From: Opitutales bacterium
GTDB lineage: Bacteria; Verrucomicrobiota; Verrucomicrobiia; Opitutales; UBA953
Length of the DNA stretch: 64,000 nucleotides
Assembly: GCA_030725715.1 (NCBI GenBank)
Contig: JANRFG010000032.1
Span: forward strand, 90,906 to 154,905
Direction of reading: 5' to 3'
The notes below the pieces were generated by a model. It made no database searches. It saw only the letters and a list, made by a program, of their open reading frames with translations, and had not been told where the DNA came from. Position numbers and translations under genes: made by a program. Of this stretch, positions 7,036-16,152 are shown in pieces. The stretch's first letter is position 1. The number at the start of each line of letters is the position of its first letter.

Positions 7036-10002
7036 TTACGGATGCACGATGCTTTCGTCGAGGTTGAGCACGGCGCGGGCGAGGGCGGTCCAGAGGTCCT
7101 TGTCGGCGACCTTGCGGGCGCGCTGCGCGTCGACGAAGGCCTGCATGGTCTTCGTCTCATCGGGCGCCGGCGGACGCGTGACGCAACGGCGGAGGATGAA
7201 GGCGATGCGGCCCGCGTCATCGGAGGCCGCCGTCATGGCCTTCGCGCCGAGGGCGCGGGCCGCTTCCATGAACATCTCGTCGTTGAGCAGGGTGAGGGCC
7301 TGGAGCGGGCTGTTCGAGACGTCGCGGCGGGCGATGCAGGCCTCGCCGGTGGGCGCGTCGAAGGTCGTGGCCATCGCGAACGGGGCGGTGCGCTTGATGA
7401 ACGTGTAGAGCGAACGGCGGTAGCGGTCTTCGCCTTCGCTGGGCTTCCACTCGATCCGGCCGTACGTGCCTTCGCTGGTCACGCTCGCGGGCTGGGGCGG
7501 GAAGACGCCTGGTCCGCCCATCTTGAACGAGATCAGGCCGGCGGCCTGCAGCGCGCCGTCGCGGATGACTTCGGCGTCGAGGCGGAAGCGGCTGCCACGG
7601 GCGAGCAGCAGGTTCTCGCGGTCCTTTTCGGCGAGCTCGGGCGTGACGCGCGAGGACTGGCGGTAAGTGGCGCTGGTCACGATCAGCCGGTGCAGCTTCT
7701 TCATCGACCAGCCGGTGCGCTGGAATTCGACGGCGAGCCAGTCAAGCAGCTCAGGGTGCGTCGGGGCTTCGCTCTGGTAGCCGAAGTCCTCGAGCGAGGC
7801 GACGAAGCCGCGACCGAAGAAGGCCTGCCACTGGCGGTTCACGGCCACGCGGGCGGTCAGGGGATTCTCGGGCGCGAAGAGCCAGCGGGCGAAGGTCAGG
7901 CGGTTGGCCGGGGCGTCCTTGGGCAGGCCGGGCAGGAAGGCGGGCACGCCGGGCTTCACTTCTTCGCGCGGGTTCAGGTATTCGCCGCGGTGGTAACGCA
8001 CGGTCGTCCGAGGATTGGAGGCGGGGCGCTCGCGCATGACGAGCGTGGGCTGGCCGCGCGGGATGCGCTTGCGCAGGGCGGCGAGGGCCTTGGCGTGCAC
8101 GGCGACTTCGGGCGCGGTCTCGAGGAAGCGCATGCGCAGGGCGTCGCGATCCTGCGGGGCGGCGCCGGCGAGCATGGCCTCGATCGCCGCGGGGTGACCG
8201 GTGGCGGTGGCCTGCTCGTCGGTGGTGACGGAGAGGCGGAAGTGGCCGAGCGAGCAGGAGAAGTGCTTTTCGAAGAGCATCTTCAGCGTCCAGCCGGCGG
8301 GGAGGTCGGTGGGCTTGGCGAAGCGGAAGACGGCCGTCTGACGCTGACCGTAGCCGCCCAGCACCTGCCAGCCGCTCGACATCTCGCCGTCGAGCGCGGC
8401 GGACGCGTTGTTCTTCTTCCGGGCGGCCTTGCCCTTGGCCTTGGCTTTGGCCTTCGGCGCGGCGGCGGCGTCACTGATACGGTCTTCCTCTTCGTCGTTG
8501 GTCGCGAAGGCTTCGCCGAATTCGAGACGCCGGCTGCCGTGCCAGGCTTGGAGTTCGCTGAGGAAGAAGCCGCCGAGCGGTCCTTCGTAGTTGGTCAGGC
8601 CGGGGCCGTCGTTGGGCAGGGAAGGGTGGTCGGCGACTTCGAGCCGGAGGGCGGTGACGCCTTTGTGGGCGCGATCGAAGGTGAGGTCATAGACGTCGCT
8701 CTTGCTGCTGTCGCCGCCGCCGAGGATGAAGCCGTCGGGCTGGACCTCGAGCTTCGGCATGGTGGTCTGGAGCTTGGCCGGGCGGAGCACTTCCCACTTG
8801 GAGGCCTTGGGGGCTTCGGCGGCGATCCAGGCGTCGACCTTGGGGTCGAGGGCGGCGACGCCGCCGGGGAACTTGCCGGGCAGGGACTCTTCAGCGGCGG
8901 CGATCTTGCGCGCGTGCTCGGCGACCTGCGCGGCGAGGTCGGCGGGCGGGATGTGGTAGGTCGGTTCGTCGGCGTTGTTCAGCAACGCCATGACGCCGAA
9001 GTAATCCGTGTGCAGGATCGGGTCATACTTGTGGGTGTGGCACTGCGCGCAGTTCATCGTCAGGCCCATCCAGGCCGCGCCGGTGGCGCCGACGCGGTCG
9101 ACCATCGCGTAGAAGCGGTATTCGTTAGGGTCGATGCCGCCTTCCTCGTTGAGCATCGTGTTGCGGTGGAAGCCGGTGGCGACATGGTCGTCGGGCGTGG
9201 CCCCGGGGAGGAGGTCGCCGGCGAGCTGCTTGATGCCGAACTGGTCGTAGGGCATGTCGGCGTTGAGCGCTTTCACGACCCAGTCGCGGTAAGCCCAGAT
9301 CGTGCGCGGGCGGTCCTTCTCGAAGCCGTTGGTGTCGGCGTAGCGGGCGAGGTCGAGCCACCGGCGGGCCCAGCGTTCGCCATAGCGCGGTGAGGCGAGC
9401 AGGCGGTCGACGAGTTTCTCGTAGGCGTCGGGCGACTTATCTTGGACGAAGGCGTCGGCCTCCTCGGGCGTGGGCGGCACGCCAGTGAGATCCAGCGTCA
9501 CGCGACGCACGAGGGCGTAGCGGTCGGCCTCGGGCGAAGGCTTCAGGCCGGCTTTCGCGAGGCGGTCGCGCACGAAGGCGTCGATCGGATGGACGCCGGC
9601 CTGCGGCACGGGCGCCTGCTTGGGGGCGGAGAAGGCCCAGTGAGGTTGATAGACGCCGCCTTCGGCGATCCAGGCGCGCAGGGTCGCCTTGTCTTTCGCG
9701 GACATCGGCTTCTTCGCCTCTGGCGGCGGCATGATGTCGTCCGGATCGTCGGAGAAGATGCGATGGATGACTTCGCTTTTGTCGGGCTGACCCGGGACGA
9801 TCGCGACTTCGCCGGACTTCCCTTTGCCGTAGGCGGATTCGACGAGGTCGAGGCGGAGTTTTCCTTTGCGTGAATGCTCGTCCATGCCGTGGCACGCGAA
9901 GCAGTGCTGGGCCAGGATCGGCCGGACCTCGCGGTTGAAGTCGACGGCGGACGCGGTGGCGGCGGACGCCAGAAGCAGGAATGCGGACGGAAAGCGCGGC
10001 AT
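7036..10002 (-). CDS. PSD1/DUF1549-DUF1553 cytochrome protein
   Basis: About 988 aa, exported. The ORF track gives 1510 aa, but the part above 10002 is antisense to a plus-strand hydrolase; the ATG at 10002 gives the signal peptide MPRFPSAFLLLASAATASA. Residues ~20-110 are the PSCyt1 domain with heme site CFACHG and MPPPEAKKP. DUF1549 follows (LDLTGVPPTPEEADAF, WLDLARYADTNGFE) with a second heme-type site CAQCHTHKYDP. A central linker carries AKAKAKGKAARKKN, and the C-terminal half is DUF1553 (LTARVAVNRQWQAFFGRGF, SATYRQSSR, SPLQALTLLNDE). These proteins are paired with DUF1501; enzymatic activity is unproven. First gene of the leftward block and divergent from the gene at 10135. Confidence 0.93.
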   Translation of the reverse strand: MPRFPSAFLLLASAATASAVDFNREVRPILAQHCFACHGMDEHSRKGKLRLDLVESAYGKGKSGEVAIVPGQPDKSEVIHRIFSDDPDDIMPPPEAKKPMSAKDKATLRAWIAEGGVYQPHWAFSAPKQAPVPQAGVHPIDAFVRDRLAKAGLKPSPEADRYALVRRVTLDLTGVPPTPEEADAFVQDKSPDAYEKLVDRLLASPRYGERWARRWLDLARYADTNGFEKDRPRTIWAYRDWVVKALNADMPYDQFGIKQLAGDLLPGATPDDHVATGFHRNTMLNEEGGIDPNEYRFYAMVDRVGATGAAWMGLTMNCAQCHTHKYDPILHTDYFGVMALLNNADEPTYHIPPADLAAQVAEHARKIAAAEESLPGKFPGGVAALDPKVDAWIAAEAPKASKWEVLRPAKLQTTMPKLEVQPDGFILGGGDSSKSDVYDLTFDRAHKGVTALRLEVADHPSLPNDGPGLTNYEGPLGGFFLSELQAWHGSRRLEFGEAFATNDEEEDRISDAAAAPKAKAKAKGKAARKKNNASAALDGEMSSGWQVLGGYGQRQTAVFRFAKPTDLPAGWTLKMLFEKHFSCSLGHFRLSVTTDEQATATGHPAAIEAMLAGAAPQDRDALRMRFLETAPEVAVHAKALAALRKRIPRGQPTLVMRERPASNPRTTVRYHRGEYLNPREEVKPGVPAFLPGLPKDAPANRLTFARWLFAPENPLTARVAVNRQWQAFFGRGFVASLEDFGYQSEAPTHPELLDWLAVEFQRTGWSMKKLHRLIVTSATYRQSSRVTPELAEKDRENLLLARGSRFRLDAEVIRDGALQAAGLISFKMGGPGVFPPQPASVTSEGTYGRIEWKPSEGEDRYRRSLYTFIKRTAPFAMATTFDAPTGEACIARRDVSNSPLQALTLLNDEMFMEAARALGAKAMTAASDDAGRIAFILRRCVTRPPAPDETKTMQAFVDAQRARKVADKDLWTALARAVLNLDESIVHP

Positions 10003-10134
10003 GGGGGCGGGGGTGAACGGCCGGGGGTGTGACCGACCAAGATAAGACACTCTAGACCGTCCGGGGTTGCGAGCAATTAGCAGGCGGGGTTTGGCGGTTG
10101 CGGGCCCATGACAGGCGGCTAATCTCGCGATTTC
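10003..10134. promoter_or_regulatory. Divergent intergenic region
   Basis: These 132 bp separate the only divergent gene pair in the window, so both promoters should lie here. I see an AT-richer patch around 10040-10053 but no convincing -35/-10 pair in either direction. The assignment rests on gene orientation alone. Confidence 0.4.
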
Positions 10135-11193
10135 GTGCCCCGCTTCTCCCTCATTTTCTGTCTTATCGCCATAGGGGTGTCCGGCGCCGACGGCCCGACG
10201 TCGGGCGATGGTTCGCAGCAGAAATGGCGGCTGGCGCTGGGCTCCCCGAGGTCGACTTTCGGTCAGGCTGGTCCGGCAGAGCGGGTCGAGTCCTTCGACA
10301 CTCCGGATTTCCGGGCGCAGCTGTTTCGCCAGCGTACCGGTCCGGAGACCTGGCAGCGGATTCTCATCCTGAAGCCTCTGCGGCTCGAGGGCCGGACCGC
10401 CGGAGTCGTCGTGCCGTTCTACGACCCCGATCGGATGTGCGGTTACGATCTGCGGACGAAGCAACGGCTCGGACCGGAGCGGAATACGGCTTTCTTCGGT
10501 CTGCATCTCGTGCGGCAGGGCTACGTCGTCGCCGCGGTCGAAGCTTATCCGTTCAACCTGCTGACGCCGGAGGAGCAGAAGGCGAGCAAGGGCGGGATGG
10601 GCGTCTGGCGTGACGCCGCGGCCAAACTCGCCCGACAGGAGCCCGGATGGACGGGCATGGGTAAGCTCACCCATGACACGCTCTTGGCGGCCGATCTCCT
10701 GGCGGCGGATGCGCAGGTCGACTCGGCTCGTCTCGCGGTGATGGGGCATTCGCTCGGCGGCAAGATGGCCTTCTACGCCGGCTGCCTGGATCCGCGCTTC
10801 AAGGCGATCATCGCGAGTGATTTCGGCCTGGCGTGGGATTCTTCCAATTGGGGCGACGCTTGGTATTTCGGTGACAAGCTGAAGGCCATGCGCGCGGACG
10901 GTCTTTCCCAGGAACAGCTGCTCGCCTTCTATGCTCCGCCGTTCTTCCTGATTGCCGGACAATACGACAGCGAGGCGACGTGCGGCCCTTTGTTGGACGC
11001 GGCCCGCAAGACACGGGAGCTCACGGGTCGGGCGGGCGGTATCGAGATCTTCGACCACCATTCCGGACACCAGCCGACGTGGCCCTCGTTGAAGGCCGCC
11101 TATGTCTGGCTGGCTCGGCGGATGGACATGCCTGCTCCCGACTTCGGGCACCTCGACGCGCTCGCCCGCGACCAAGCGAAGGCCGCCAAGTAG
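10135..11193 (+). CDS. Exported alpha/beta hydrolase (dienelactone hydrolase/acetylesterase-like)
   Basis: 352 aa, the only plus-strand gene. The start is GTG; an in-frame ATG at 10108 is followed at once by a stop. The N-terminus MPRFSLIFCLIAIGVSGADG is a short signal peptide. The nucleophile elbow GHSLGG lies near residue 204, a likely acid region near DSEATCG (~281), and the terminal histidine in DHHSGHQPTW (~315-325). It ends in DQAKAAK. Probable role is ester cleavage on a glycan, in line with the other esterases here, but substrate is unknown. Its stop is 4 bp from the convergent sulfatase stop, with no terminator between, so transcripts probably overlap. Confidence 0.87.
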   Translation: MPRFSLIFCLIAIGVSGADGPTSGDGSQQKWRLALGSPRSTFGQAGPAERVESFDTPDFRAQLFRQRTGPETWQRILILKPLRLEGRTAGVVVPFYDPDRMCGYDLRTKQRLGPERNTAFFGLHLVRQGYVVAAVEAYPFNLLTPEEQKASKGGMGVWRDAAAKLARQEPGWTGMGKLTHDTLLAADLLAADAQVDSARLAVMGHSLGGKMAFYAGCLDPRFKAIIASDFGLAWDSSNWGDAWYFGDKLKAMRADGLSQEQLLAFYAPPFFLIAGQYDSEATCGPLLDAARKTRELTGRAGGIEIFDHHSGHQPTWPSLKAAYVWLARRMDMPAPDFGHLDALARDQAKAAK

Positions 11194-11197
11194 GCGC

Positions 11198-12622
11198 TCA
11201 CTTCTTTTTCTTCTTCGCGCCGGCTTTGCCGGATGCCGCGCCGAGCGCGGGGCCGTTGTCGGCCGGCAGGGAGCGATGCCAGGCGAGCACCGCGGACGTG
11301 AGGCGCGCGACGACGGCCGGTTCGCGGGCCGCGAGGTCGGTCGTTTCGCCCTGATCCTTGGCCAGGTCGTACAGGAGCGGCTTCGAGCCATCGTACTCAC
11401 AGAGGAGTTTCCAATCGCCCTCGCGGATCGCGAGGTCGGGCTGAGGGGTCGCCAGCGCGGGCGCCCATGTCTTCCGGTCGGGTGGGCGCCGCCAGCAGAG
11501 CGACCTTGGGGGGACGGGGGAAGTGCCGCCCAGCAGGGTCGCCGATAGGTCGACGCCGTCGAGTCCATCGGGGGCAGGCAGCCCGGCCATTCGGGTCAGC
11601 GAGGGAGCCAGGTCCATGGCGGCGAAGACCGAGGCAGCGTCGGTGCCGCCGATCCGTTCCTTAGCCATGCGCCCAGGAGCCCAGACGATGAGCGAAGAAC
11701 GGAGGCCGCCTTCGAAGATCTGCGTCTTGCTGCCGCGGAATGGCCCGGCGCTGCCGGCGCCGGGTTCGGGTCCGTTATCAGAGCAAATGATGAAGACCGT
11801 GTTGGCACGGAGAGCGGGGTCGGCGCGGACGCGTTCGAAAAGTCGGCCGAGTTGGCGATCCATCTCCTCCAGCACGGCGAGGTAGATCCGGTGTTTTTCC
11901 GGCGACCATTTCTCCAGCGGAGGGAAGTAGGGGCTGTGGACGTCGTCGGGCCAGAGGTCGACGTAGAAGGGCTGACCTTTCGCCGCGGCGGCGTCGATGA
12001 ACTTCAGGGCGGCATCCGCGTAGCCGGTCGTGATCTCGGTGCGGTTCATCCAGGTCACCGGGCCGCCGAGGCGTTCGGCGTCGGCCCAGATCTTCTTCGG
12101 CTCCTGGTCGCCGGGCTTGCGCGTGAGCGGGAGGAGTTTCGGCCCCATCCCTTCGAAGTTGGTGAGCGATGTATCGTAACCGTAGGCCGTGATCGCGGGG
12201 GCGTCGTCGACGTCGCGCTGGCCGCCGAGATGCCATTTGCCGAAGTGTCCGGTGGCGTAGCCGCCGGCCTGCAGGGTACGCGCGAGCGAAGGCGCCCGGG
12301 GGTCGAGCCACTGGGCGTTGCCTTTGGCTTCGTTGGCCGCCCGGAACTCGAGATAGGAGTTGATCCGCCAGCGCTGCGGATATTGTCCGGTGACGAAGGC
12401 GCACCGCGAAGGGGAGCAGATCGGTGAGTTGACGTAGAACTGCTCGAAGCGCAGGCCCTCGGCGGCCAGCCGGTCGATGTTCGGGGTCTTCGCCTCCGTA
12501 TTCCCGAAGCAGGAGAAGTCGCCCCAGCCCATGTCGTCGATGAGCACGAAGACGAAGTTGGGCTTCTTCGGTTCCGCGGCGCCCAGGAGCAGGGCGGAGG
12601 CGAGCAGGCAGAGGAAGCGCAT
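11198..12622 (-). CDS. S1 family sulfatase (arylsulfatase A-like)
   Basis: 474 aa. Signal peptide MRFLCLLASALLLGAAEP. Metal-binding IDDMGWGD starts near residue 28; formylglycine motif CSPSR near residue 69; GKWHLGG near 135. SDNGPEPGAG and FRGSKTQIFEGGLR are the usual C-terminal metal and fold landmarks. The 'WLDPRAPSLARTL' segment matches the sulfatases at 28708 and 60062, so these three form one subgroup. It ends in AGAKKKKK, an extreme lysine tail. Four base pairs separate it from the upstream sulfatase (12626-13969), so the two are co-transcribed. A maturation enzyme must convert Cys-69 to formylglycine, and none is encoded here. Confidence 0.94.
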   Translation of the reverse strand: MRFLCLLASALLLGAAEPKKPNFVFVLIDDMGWGDFSCFGNTEAKTPNIDRLAAEGLRFEQFYVNSPICSPSRCAFVTGQYPQRWRINSYLEFRAANEAKGNAQWLDPRAPSLARTLQAGGYATGHFGKWHLGGQRDVDDAPAITAYGYDTSLTNFEGMGPKLLPLTRKPGDQEPKKIWADAERLGGPVTWMNRTEITTGYADAALKFIDAAAAKGQPFYVDLWPDDVHSPYFPPLEKWSPEKHRIYLAVLEEMDRQLGRLFERVRADPALRANTVFIICSDNGPEPGAGSAGPFRGSKTQIFEGGLRSSLIVWAPGRMAKERIGGTDAASVFAAMDLAPSLTRMAGLPAPDGLDGVDLSATLLGGTSPVPPRSLCWRRPPDRKTWAPALATPQPDLAIREGDWKLLCEYDGSKPLLYDLAKDQGETTDLAAREPAVVARLTSAVLAWHRSLPADNGPALGAASGKAGAKKKKK

Positions 12623-12625
12623 GGC

Positions 12626-13969
12626 TTAGCGCACGCCCGAGGGTGCGGCGTCCCGGAGCAGTTCGGCGAGCCGGGCGCGCATGGCTTTGACGCGTTCGGG
12701 CTGAGCGTCGGCGAGGTTCTTGGCTTCGCCGGGGTCGGCGGAGAGGTCGTACAAGGCCACAGGCTCGTATTTGCCGACTGTCTTCTTCCCTTTCTTCTTC
12801 CCTGGTGGCGCGCCGTCGGCGGCACCGCCGTCGACGATCAGTTTCCAGTCGCCCATCCGGACCGCGGCGCGGGAGGGGCCTTGGGTCGATACCGAGAGGA
12901 TGGCGTCGTGGGGCGAGGCGGCCTGCTTGGTCAGCATGGGCCAGACGTCGAGTCCGTCGACGGGCAGTTTCTGTTCGAGGGAGCCGCCGGCCTGCTTGAT
13001 CAGGGTCGGATACCAGTCGACCATGTGCATCGGCTGGCGGATGCGCTGTCCGGCCGGGATGCGGCCCGGCCACGTGGCGAAGGCCGCGGCGCGGACGCCG
13101 CCTTCGAAGATCGAGCCTTTGAAGTCACGGAGCGGGGTATTGTCGCCCGGGGGCGGCCCGCCGTTGTCGCTGGAGAAGACGATGAGCGTATTCTCCAGAC
13201 GGCCGGCCTGCTTGAGCGCCGCTTCGATCTGGCCGATGGCTTCATCGACCGCGGCGAGCATGCCCGCGAGCTTCTGGCGATTACCTTTCAGGTGGGCGTA
13301 GGGCTTGAGATAGCTATCCGGGACCTGGAAGGGGCTGTGGACGCCGTTGAAGGGCACGTAGAGAAAGAGGGGTTTGGCTTGGTCTCCTGCCGCGATGACC
13401 TTGCAGGCTTCCTTGGCGATCAGGTGCGTCGTGTAGCCCTCTTCCTTGAGCGGCTCGCCGTTGCGATACCAGTCGCGCTTGTTCATCCGTTCGTGGGTGA
13501 AGTAATCGAGCATCCCGAAGAAGTGGCCATACTGGTGATCGAACCCGCGGGCGTTGGGCTGGTAGGCTTTCTCGAATTCGCCGAGGTGCCACTTCCCCGT
13601 GAGCGCGGTGCGATACCCGGCCGAGCGCAGGGCATCGGCCAGCGTACGTTCGGCGAGAGGCAGGCCCCAGGGCGCTCCGGGTGAGACGATCGTATAGACG
13701 CCGGTATGCGTCGGGTAGCGACCGGTCAGCAGGGTGGAGCGAGTCGGCGAGCAGACCGGCTGGACGTAATGGTTCTCGATGATCGTGCCGCCCTGGGCGA
13801 GCCGGTCGATATTCGGCGTCTTGATCTCCTTGCCGCCGTTGAAGCCGCAATCGGCATAGCCGAGGTCATCGATCAGGAAGAAGACGATGTCCGGCTGCTT
13901 CGTCGTCTGAGCCGAAGCGAGGCCGGCGCAGAGGCAGGCGAGTCCGGTCAGGAGGGCAGGGAGGCTCAT
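12626..13969 (-). CDS. S1 family sulfatase (arylsulfatase B-like)
   Basis: 447 aa with signal peptide MSLPALLTGLACLCAGLASA. IDDLGYADCGFNGG contains the metal-binding acidic pair; CSPTR (formylglycine site) starts near residue 73 and is followed by STLLTGRYPTHTG; GKWHLGEFEKAYQPNARGFD is the second signature. YVPFNGVHSPF and SSDNGGPPPG are typical of arylsulfatase B/N-acetylgalactosamine-4-sulfatase-like members, though that does not fix the substrate. Near the C-terminus, a loop APPGKKKGKKTVGKYEP is an unusual lysine-rich insertion just before the VALYDLSADPGE motif. Immediately upstream of the 11198 sulfatase. Confidence 0.94.
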   Translation of the reverse strand: MSLPALLTGLACLCAGLASAQTTKQPDIVFFLIDDLGYADCGFNGGKEIKTPNIDRLAQGGTIIENHYVQPVCSPTRSTLLTGRYPTHTGVYTIVSPGAPWGLPLAERTLADALRSAGYRTALTGKWHLGEFEKAYQPNARGFDHQYGHFFGMLDYFTHERMNKRDWYRNGEPLKEEGYTTHLIAKEACKVIAAGDQAKPLFLYVPFNGVHSPFQVPDSYLKPYAHLKGNRQKLAGMLAAVDEAIGQIEAALKQAGRLENTLIVFSSDNGGPPPGDNTPLRDFKGSIFEGGVRAAAFATWPGRIPAGQRIRQPMHMVDWYPTLIKQAGGSLEQKLPVDGLDVWPMLTKQAASPHDAILSVSTQGPSRAAVRMGDWKLIVDGGAADGAPPGKKKGKKTVGKYEPVALYDLSADPGEAKNLADAQPERVKAMRARLAELLRDAAPSGVR

Positions 13970-14027
13970 GGGGTATCCCTAGTGAACACCCCTCATGCCC
14001 AAAGGTTGAGCCTAAAACGCCTTCAGC

Positions 14028-16097
14028 TCACTTCTTTGCCGGCAGCCACTGCACGGCGTCGACGATCACGTGGCCGTCGGTGCCGGCGTTGCCGATCTCG
14101 ACCCAGCCGGCCTGACCGGCGCTGAATTCGAAGGTGCCGACGACATGGAAGAGGCCGTCGATGGCGGGCTTGAGCTTCTGGTTGACGAGGACCTTGGCTT
14201 CGCCGTTGGCATGACGGATCGTCACGGGGACGTTCGTGGCGCGGTTGCCGTTGATGCTGTAGGAGATGGCGACGCGGTAGGAGCCGGCGGCGGGCAGGGC
14301 GGGGACGTAGCGGGCGGTCATCATGCCTTTCTCGGCGTTGCCGTCGTGACGATAGCCGTCGCCGACATAGCGAGGGCTGGTGTGTCCAGTGGCTTCGAAG
14401 CCCTTGAGCGCGGCGGCGGTGTCATCCACGACGACACCCGGAAGCTTTGCCTTGTCCACGCCATGGGCGCCGCCCGTCGCGGCGGCTGGAATGAAGTCGA
14501 GGACCTGGCCGGCGGCGAGGAGGCGTTCCTTGAGCGCACCGTAGTCAACGGCCTGGACGGTGGTGCCGCGTTCGATGGCGAGGCCGGCGGCGGTGGCGGC
14601 GGACTGGCCCATGACCATGAAGACCGGCTCCATGCGGATCGAGCCGTAGGCGATGTGGCTGGCGCTCAGGCAGACCGGCACGAGCAGGTTGGTGCATTCG
14701 GAGGCGCGCGGGCGGATGCTGCGGTAGCTGACGGGGTAGGGCTTGCTGCCGACCTGGACGTCGCCTTCGTTGCGCACGAAGCCTTCCTTGGTCACGAAGC
14801 GCTGGATGTGGTGCGAGTCCATCTGGTAGGCTCCCATGCCGACGGAATCCTCGATGGTCTCGACCCGGCGGCAGTTCTTCTCGGACATCACGTAATCGGA
14901 GACCATGCGGCGGGCTTCGCGGACATAAAGCTGGCGGGGCCAGTTGCCGTTGTCCTTGAACTCATCCTTCGCGAGGCCGAGCTTCTGGAAGGCCAGGCGT
15001 ATCTTCTCCGGCACGCGCGGGTGATGGGCGTAGGTCCACATCAGGCCTTTCTGCCAGTCTTCGTGGGCCTGCCAGATCTTGGCACGGGTGGCGTAGTCGG
15101 CCTCGGCGTAATCCCAGTTCTGGCCGATGAAGTCGGTGCTGATGGCGAAGTTGTTATTGGTGTCCGTCTTGCGGTTGGGCATCCCTACCGGATTCCAGGA
15201 GTTGCGGTCTTCGCCGGCCTCGACGTTGCGGAGCGCGAGCTCGTACCAGCGTTCATCGTAGTTGGCCGGCTTCTCCCAGTCGCGGCGGTTCTCCGGGACG
15301 TCCGTCGTGCACATGCGGAAGTTGTAGGCCTGCACCTTGCGGTCGCCGGAGCCGTCGGGGCCGGGGATTTCCTTCCCGATGCCGGGCAGCAGGCCGCTGG
15401 CGGGGTCGCCTTTCTTCACGTAAGGATCGACTTCGACCTTGAACTGATGGGAGCGCGCATGGCCGACCTGCACGCCGTTGAGCGTCTCGCCGTAGGTGAC
15501 GTTGGCTTCGCGGCCGACATGAAAGCTGACGCCCGCCTTGGCCATCAGGTCGCCTTCATAGGTCGCGTCGATGAACATCTTGCCCGAGAACTCGCGGCCG
15601 CTCTCCATGACGATCTTCACGATGCGCGCGCCGTCCTTGATCACGCCCTTCTTGAGGTCGAGACGTTCGCCGAAGACCACGGTCACCTTGTCGCCGGCGG
15701 CCTTGAGCATCCGGTCATAGACCGCGGAGGCCACGTGGGGCTCGAACGTCCACATCGTGCCTTCGTCGGCGATGTTGCCGTTAGGACGCTTGGAGAAGTA
15801 AGCCTCGCGCGTCTGATGGACCCACTTGGAGGGGTCGGCGTAATACGTGCCGATGCCCGTGTAGAATTCGCGGGAGATGCCGCCGATGGCCTTCTTGTTG
15901 CCGATATCAGTGGCGCCGAGGCCGCCGGTGGTCAGGCCGCCGAGGAACTGCGTCGGCTCGATGAGCACGGCCGTCCGGCCTTCGCGGGCCGCCTGGATGG
16001 CCGCGGTGATGCCGCCGGAGGTGCCGCCGTAGATGACGATGTCCTGGGCGGGGAGGGCGGCGGTCAGGCCAAGCAGGGCGAGCAGCAGGGAGCGCAT
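14028..16097 (-). CDS. Exported FAD-dependent oxidoreductase with C-terminal golvesin/xanthan-lyase-like domain
   Basis: About 689 aa. Start set at MRSLLLALLGLTAALPA (signal peptide) rather than the longer ORF. The Rossmann dinucleotide motif is IVIYGGTSGGITAAIQAAREG near residues 20-45, followed by GGLTTGGLGATD. MFIDATYEGDLMAKAGV and NLLVPVCLSASHIAYGSIRMEP are typical of the FAD_oxidored family often annotated as xanthan-lyase-like. The last ~130 residues (YVPALPAAGSYRVAISY ... VIVDAVQWLPAKK) form a beta-sandwich of the golvesin C-terminal type. A paralog with the same layout lies at 43375. Likely oxidises or binds a glycan in the periplasm; reaction unknown. Gap of 55 bp from the SGNH gene upstream. 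Confidence 0.9.
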   Translation of the reverse strand: MRSLLLALLGLTAALPAQDIVIYGGTSGGITAAIQAAREGRTAVLIEPTQFLGGLTTGGLGATDIGNKKAIGGISREFYTGIGTYYADPSKWVHQTREAYFSKRPNGNIADEGTMWTFEPHVASAVYDRMLKAAGDKVTVVFGERLDLKKGVIKDGARIVKIVMESGREFSGKMFIDATYEGDLMAKAGVSFHVGREANVTYGETLNGVQVGHARSHQFKVEVDPYVKKGDPASGLLPGIGKEIPGPDGSGDRKVQAYNFRMCTTDVPENRRDWEKPANYDERWYELALRNVEAGEDRNSWNPVGMPNRKTDTNNNFAISTDFIGQNWDYAEADYATRAKIWQAHEDWQKGLMWTYAHHPRVPEKIRLAFQKLGLAKDEFKDNGNWPRQLYVREARRMVSDYVMSEKNCRRVETIEDSVGMGAYQMDSHHIQRFVTKEGFVRNEGDVQVGSKPYPVSYRSIRPRASECTNLLVPVCLSASHIAYGSIRMEPVFMVMGQSAATAAGLAIERGTTVQAVDYGALKERLLAAGQVLDFIPAAATGGAHGVDKAKLPGVVVDDTAAALKGFEATGHTSPRYVGDGYRHDGNAEKGMMTARYVPALPAAGSYRVAISYSINGNRATNVPVTIRHANGEAKVLVNQKLKPAIDGLFHVVGTFEFSAGQAGWVEIGNAGTDGHVIVDAVQWLPAKK

Positions 16098-16152
16098 GGG
16101 GGTTGGGCTGATGTCAGCCGAATCCCTCGTGCCTGCAATCCCGTTCCGAGGC

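Noticed and set aside
6581-7036. A diversity-generating retroelement around the four-helix-bundle gene
   Set aside because: No reverse transcriptase, no template/variable repeat pair and no adenine-biased variable gene end are present.
10003-11568. Upstream 522 codons of the 1510-aa ORF 7036-11568
   Set aside because: This part is antisense to the hydrolase at 10135-11193 and the end of the 11198 sulfatase and has no recognisable domain; the signal peptide begins at 10002.
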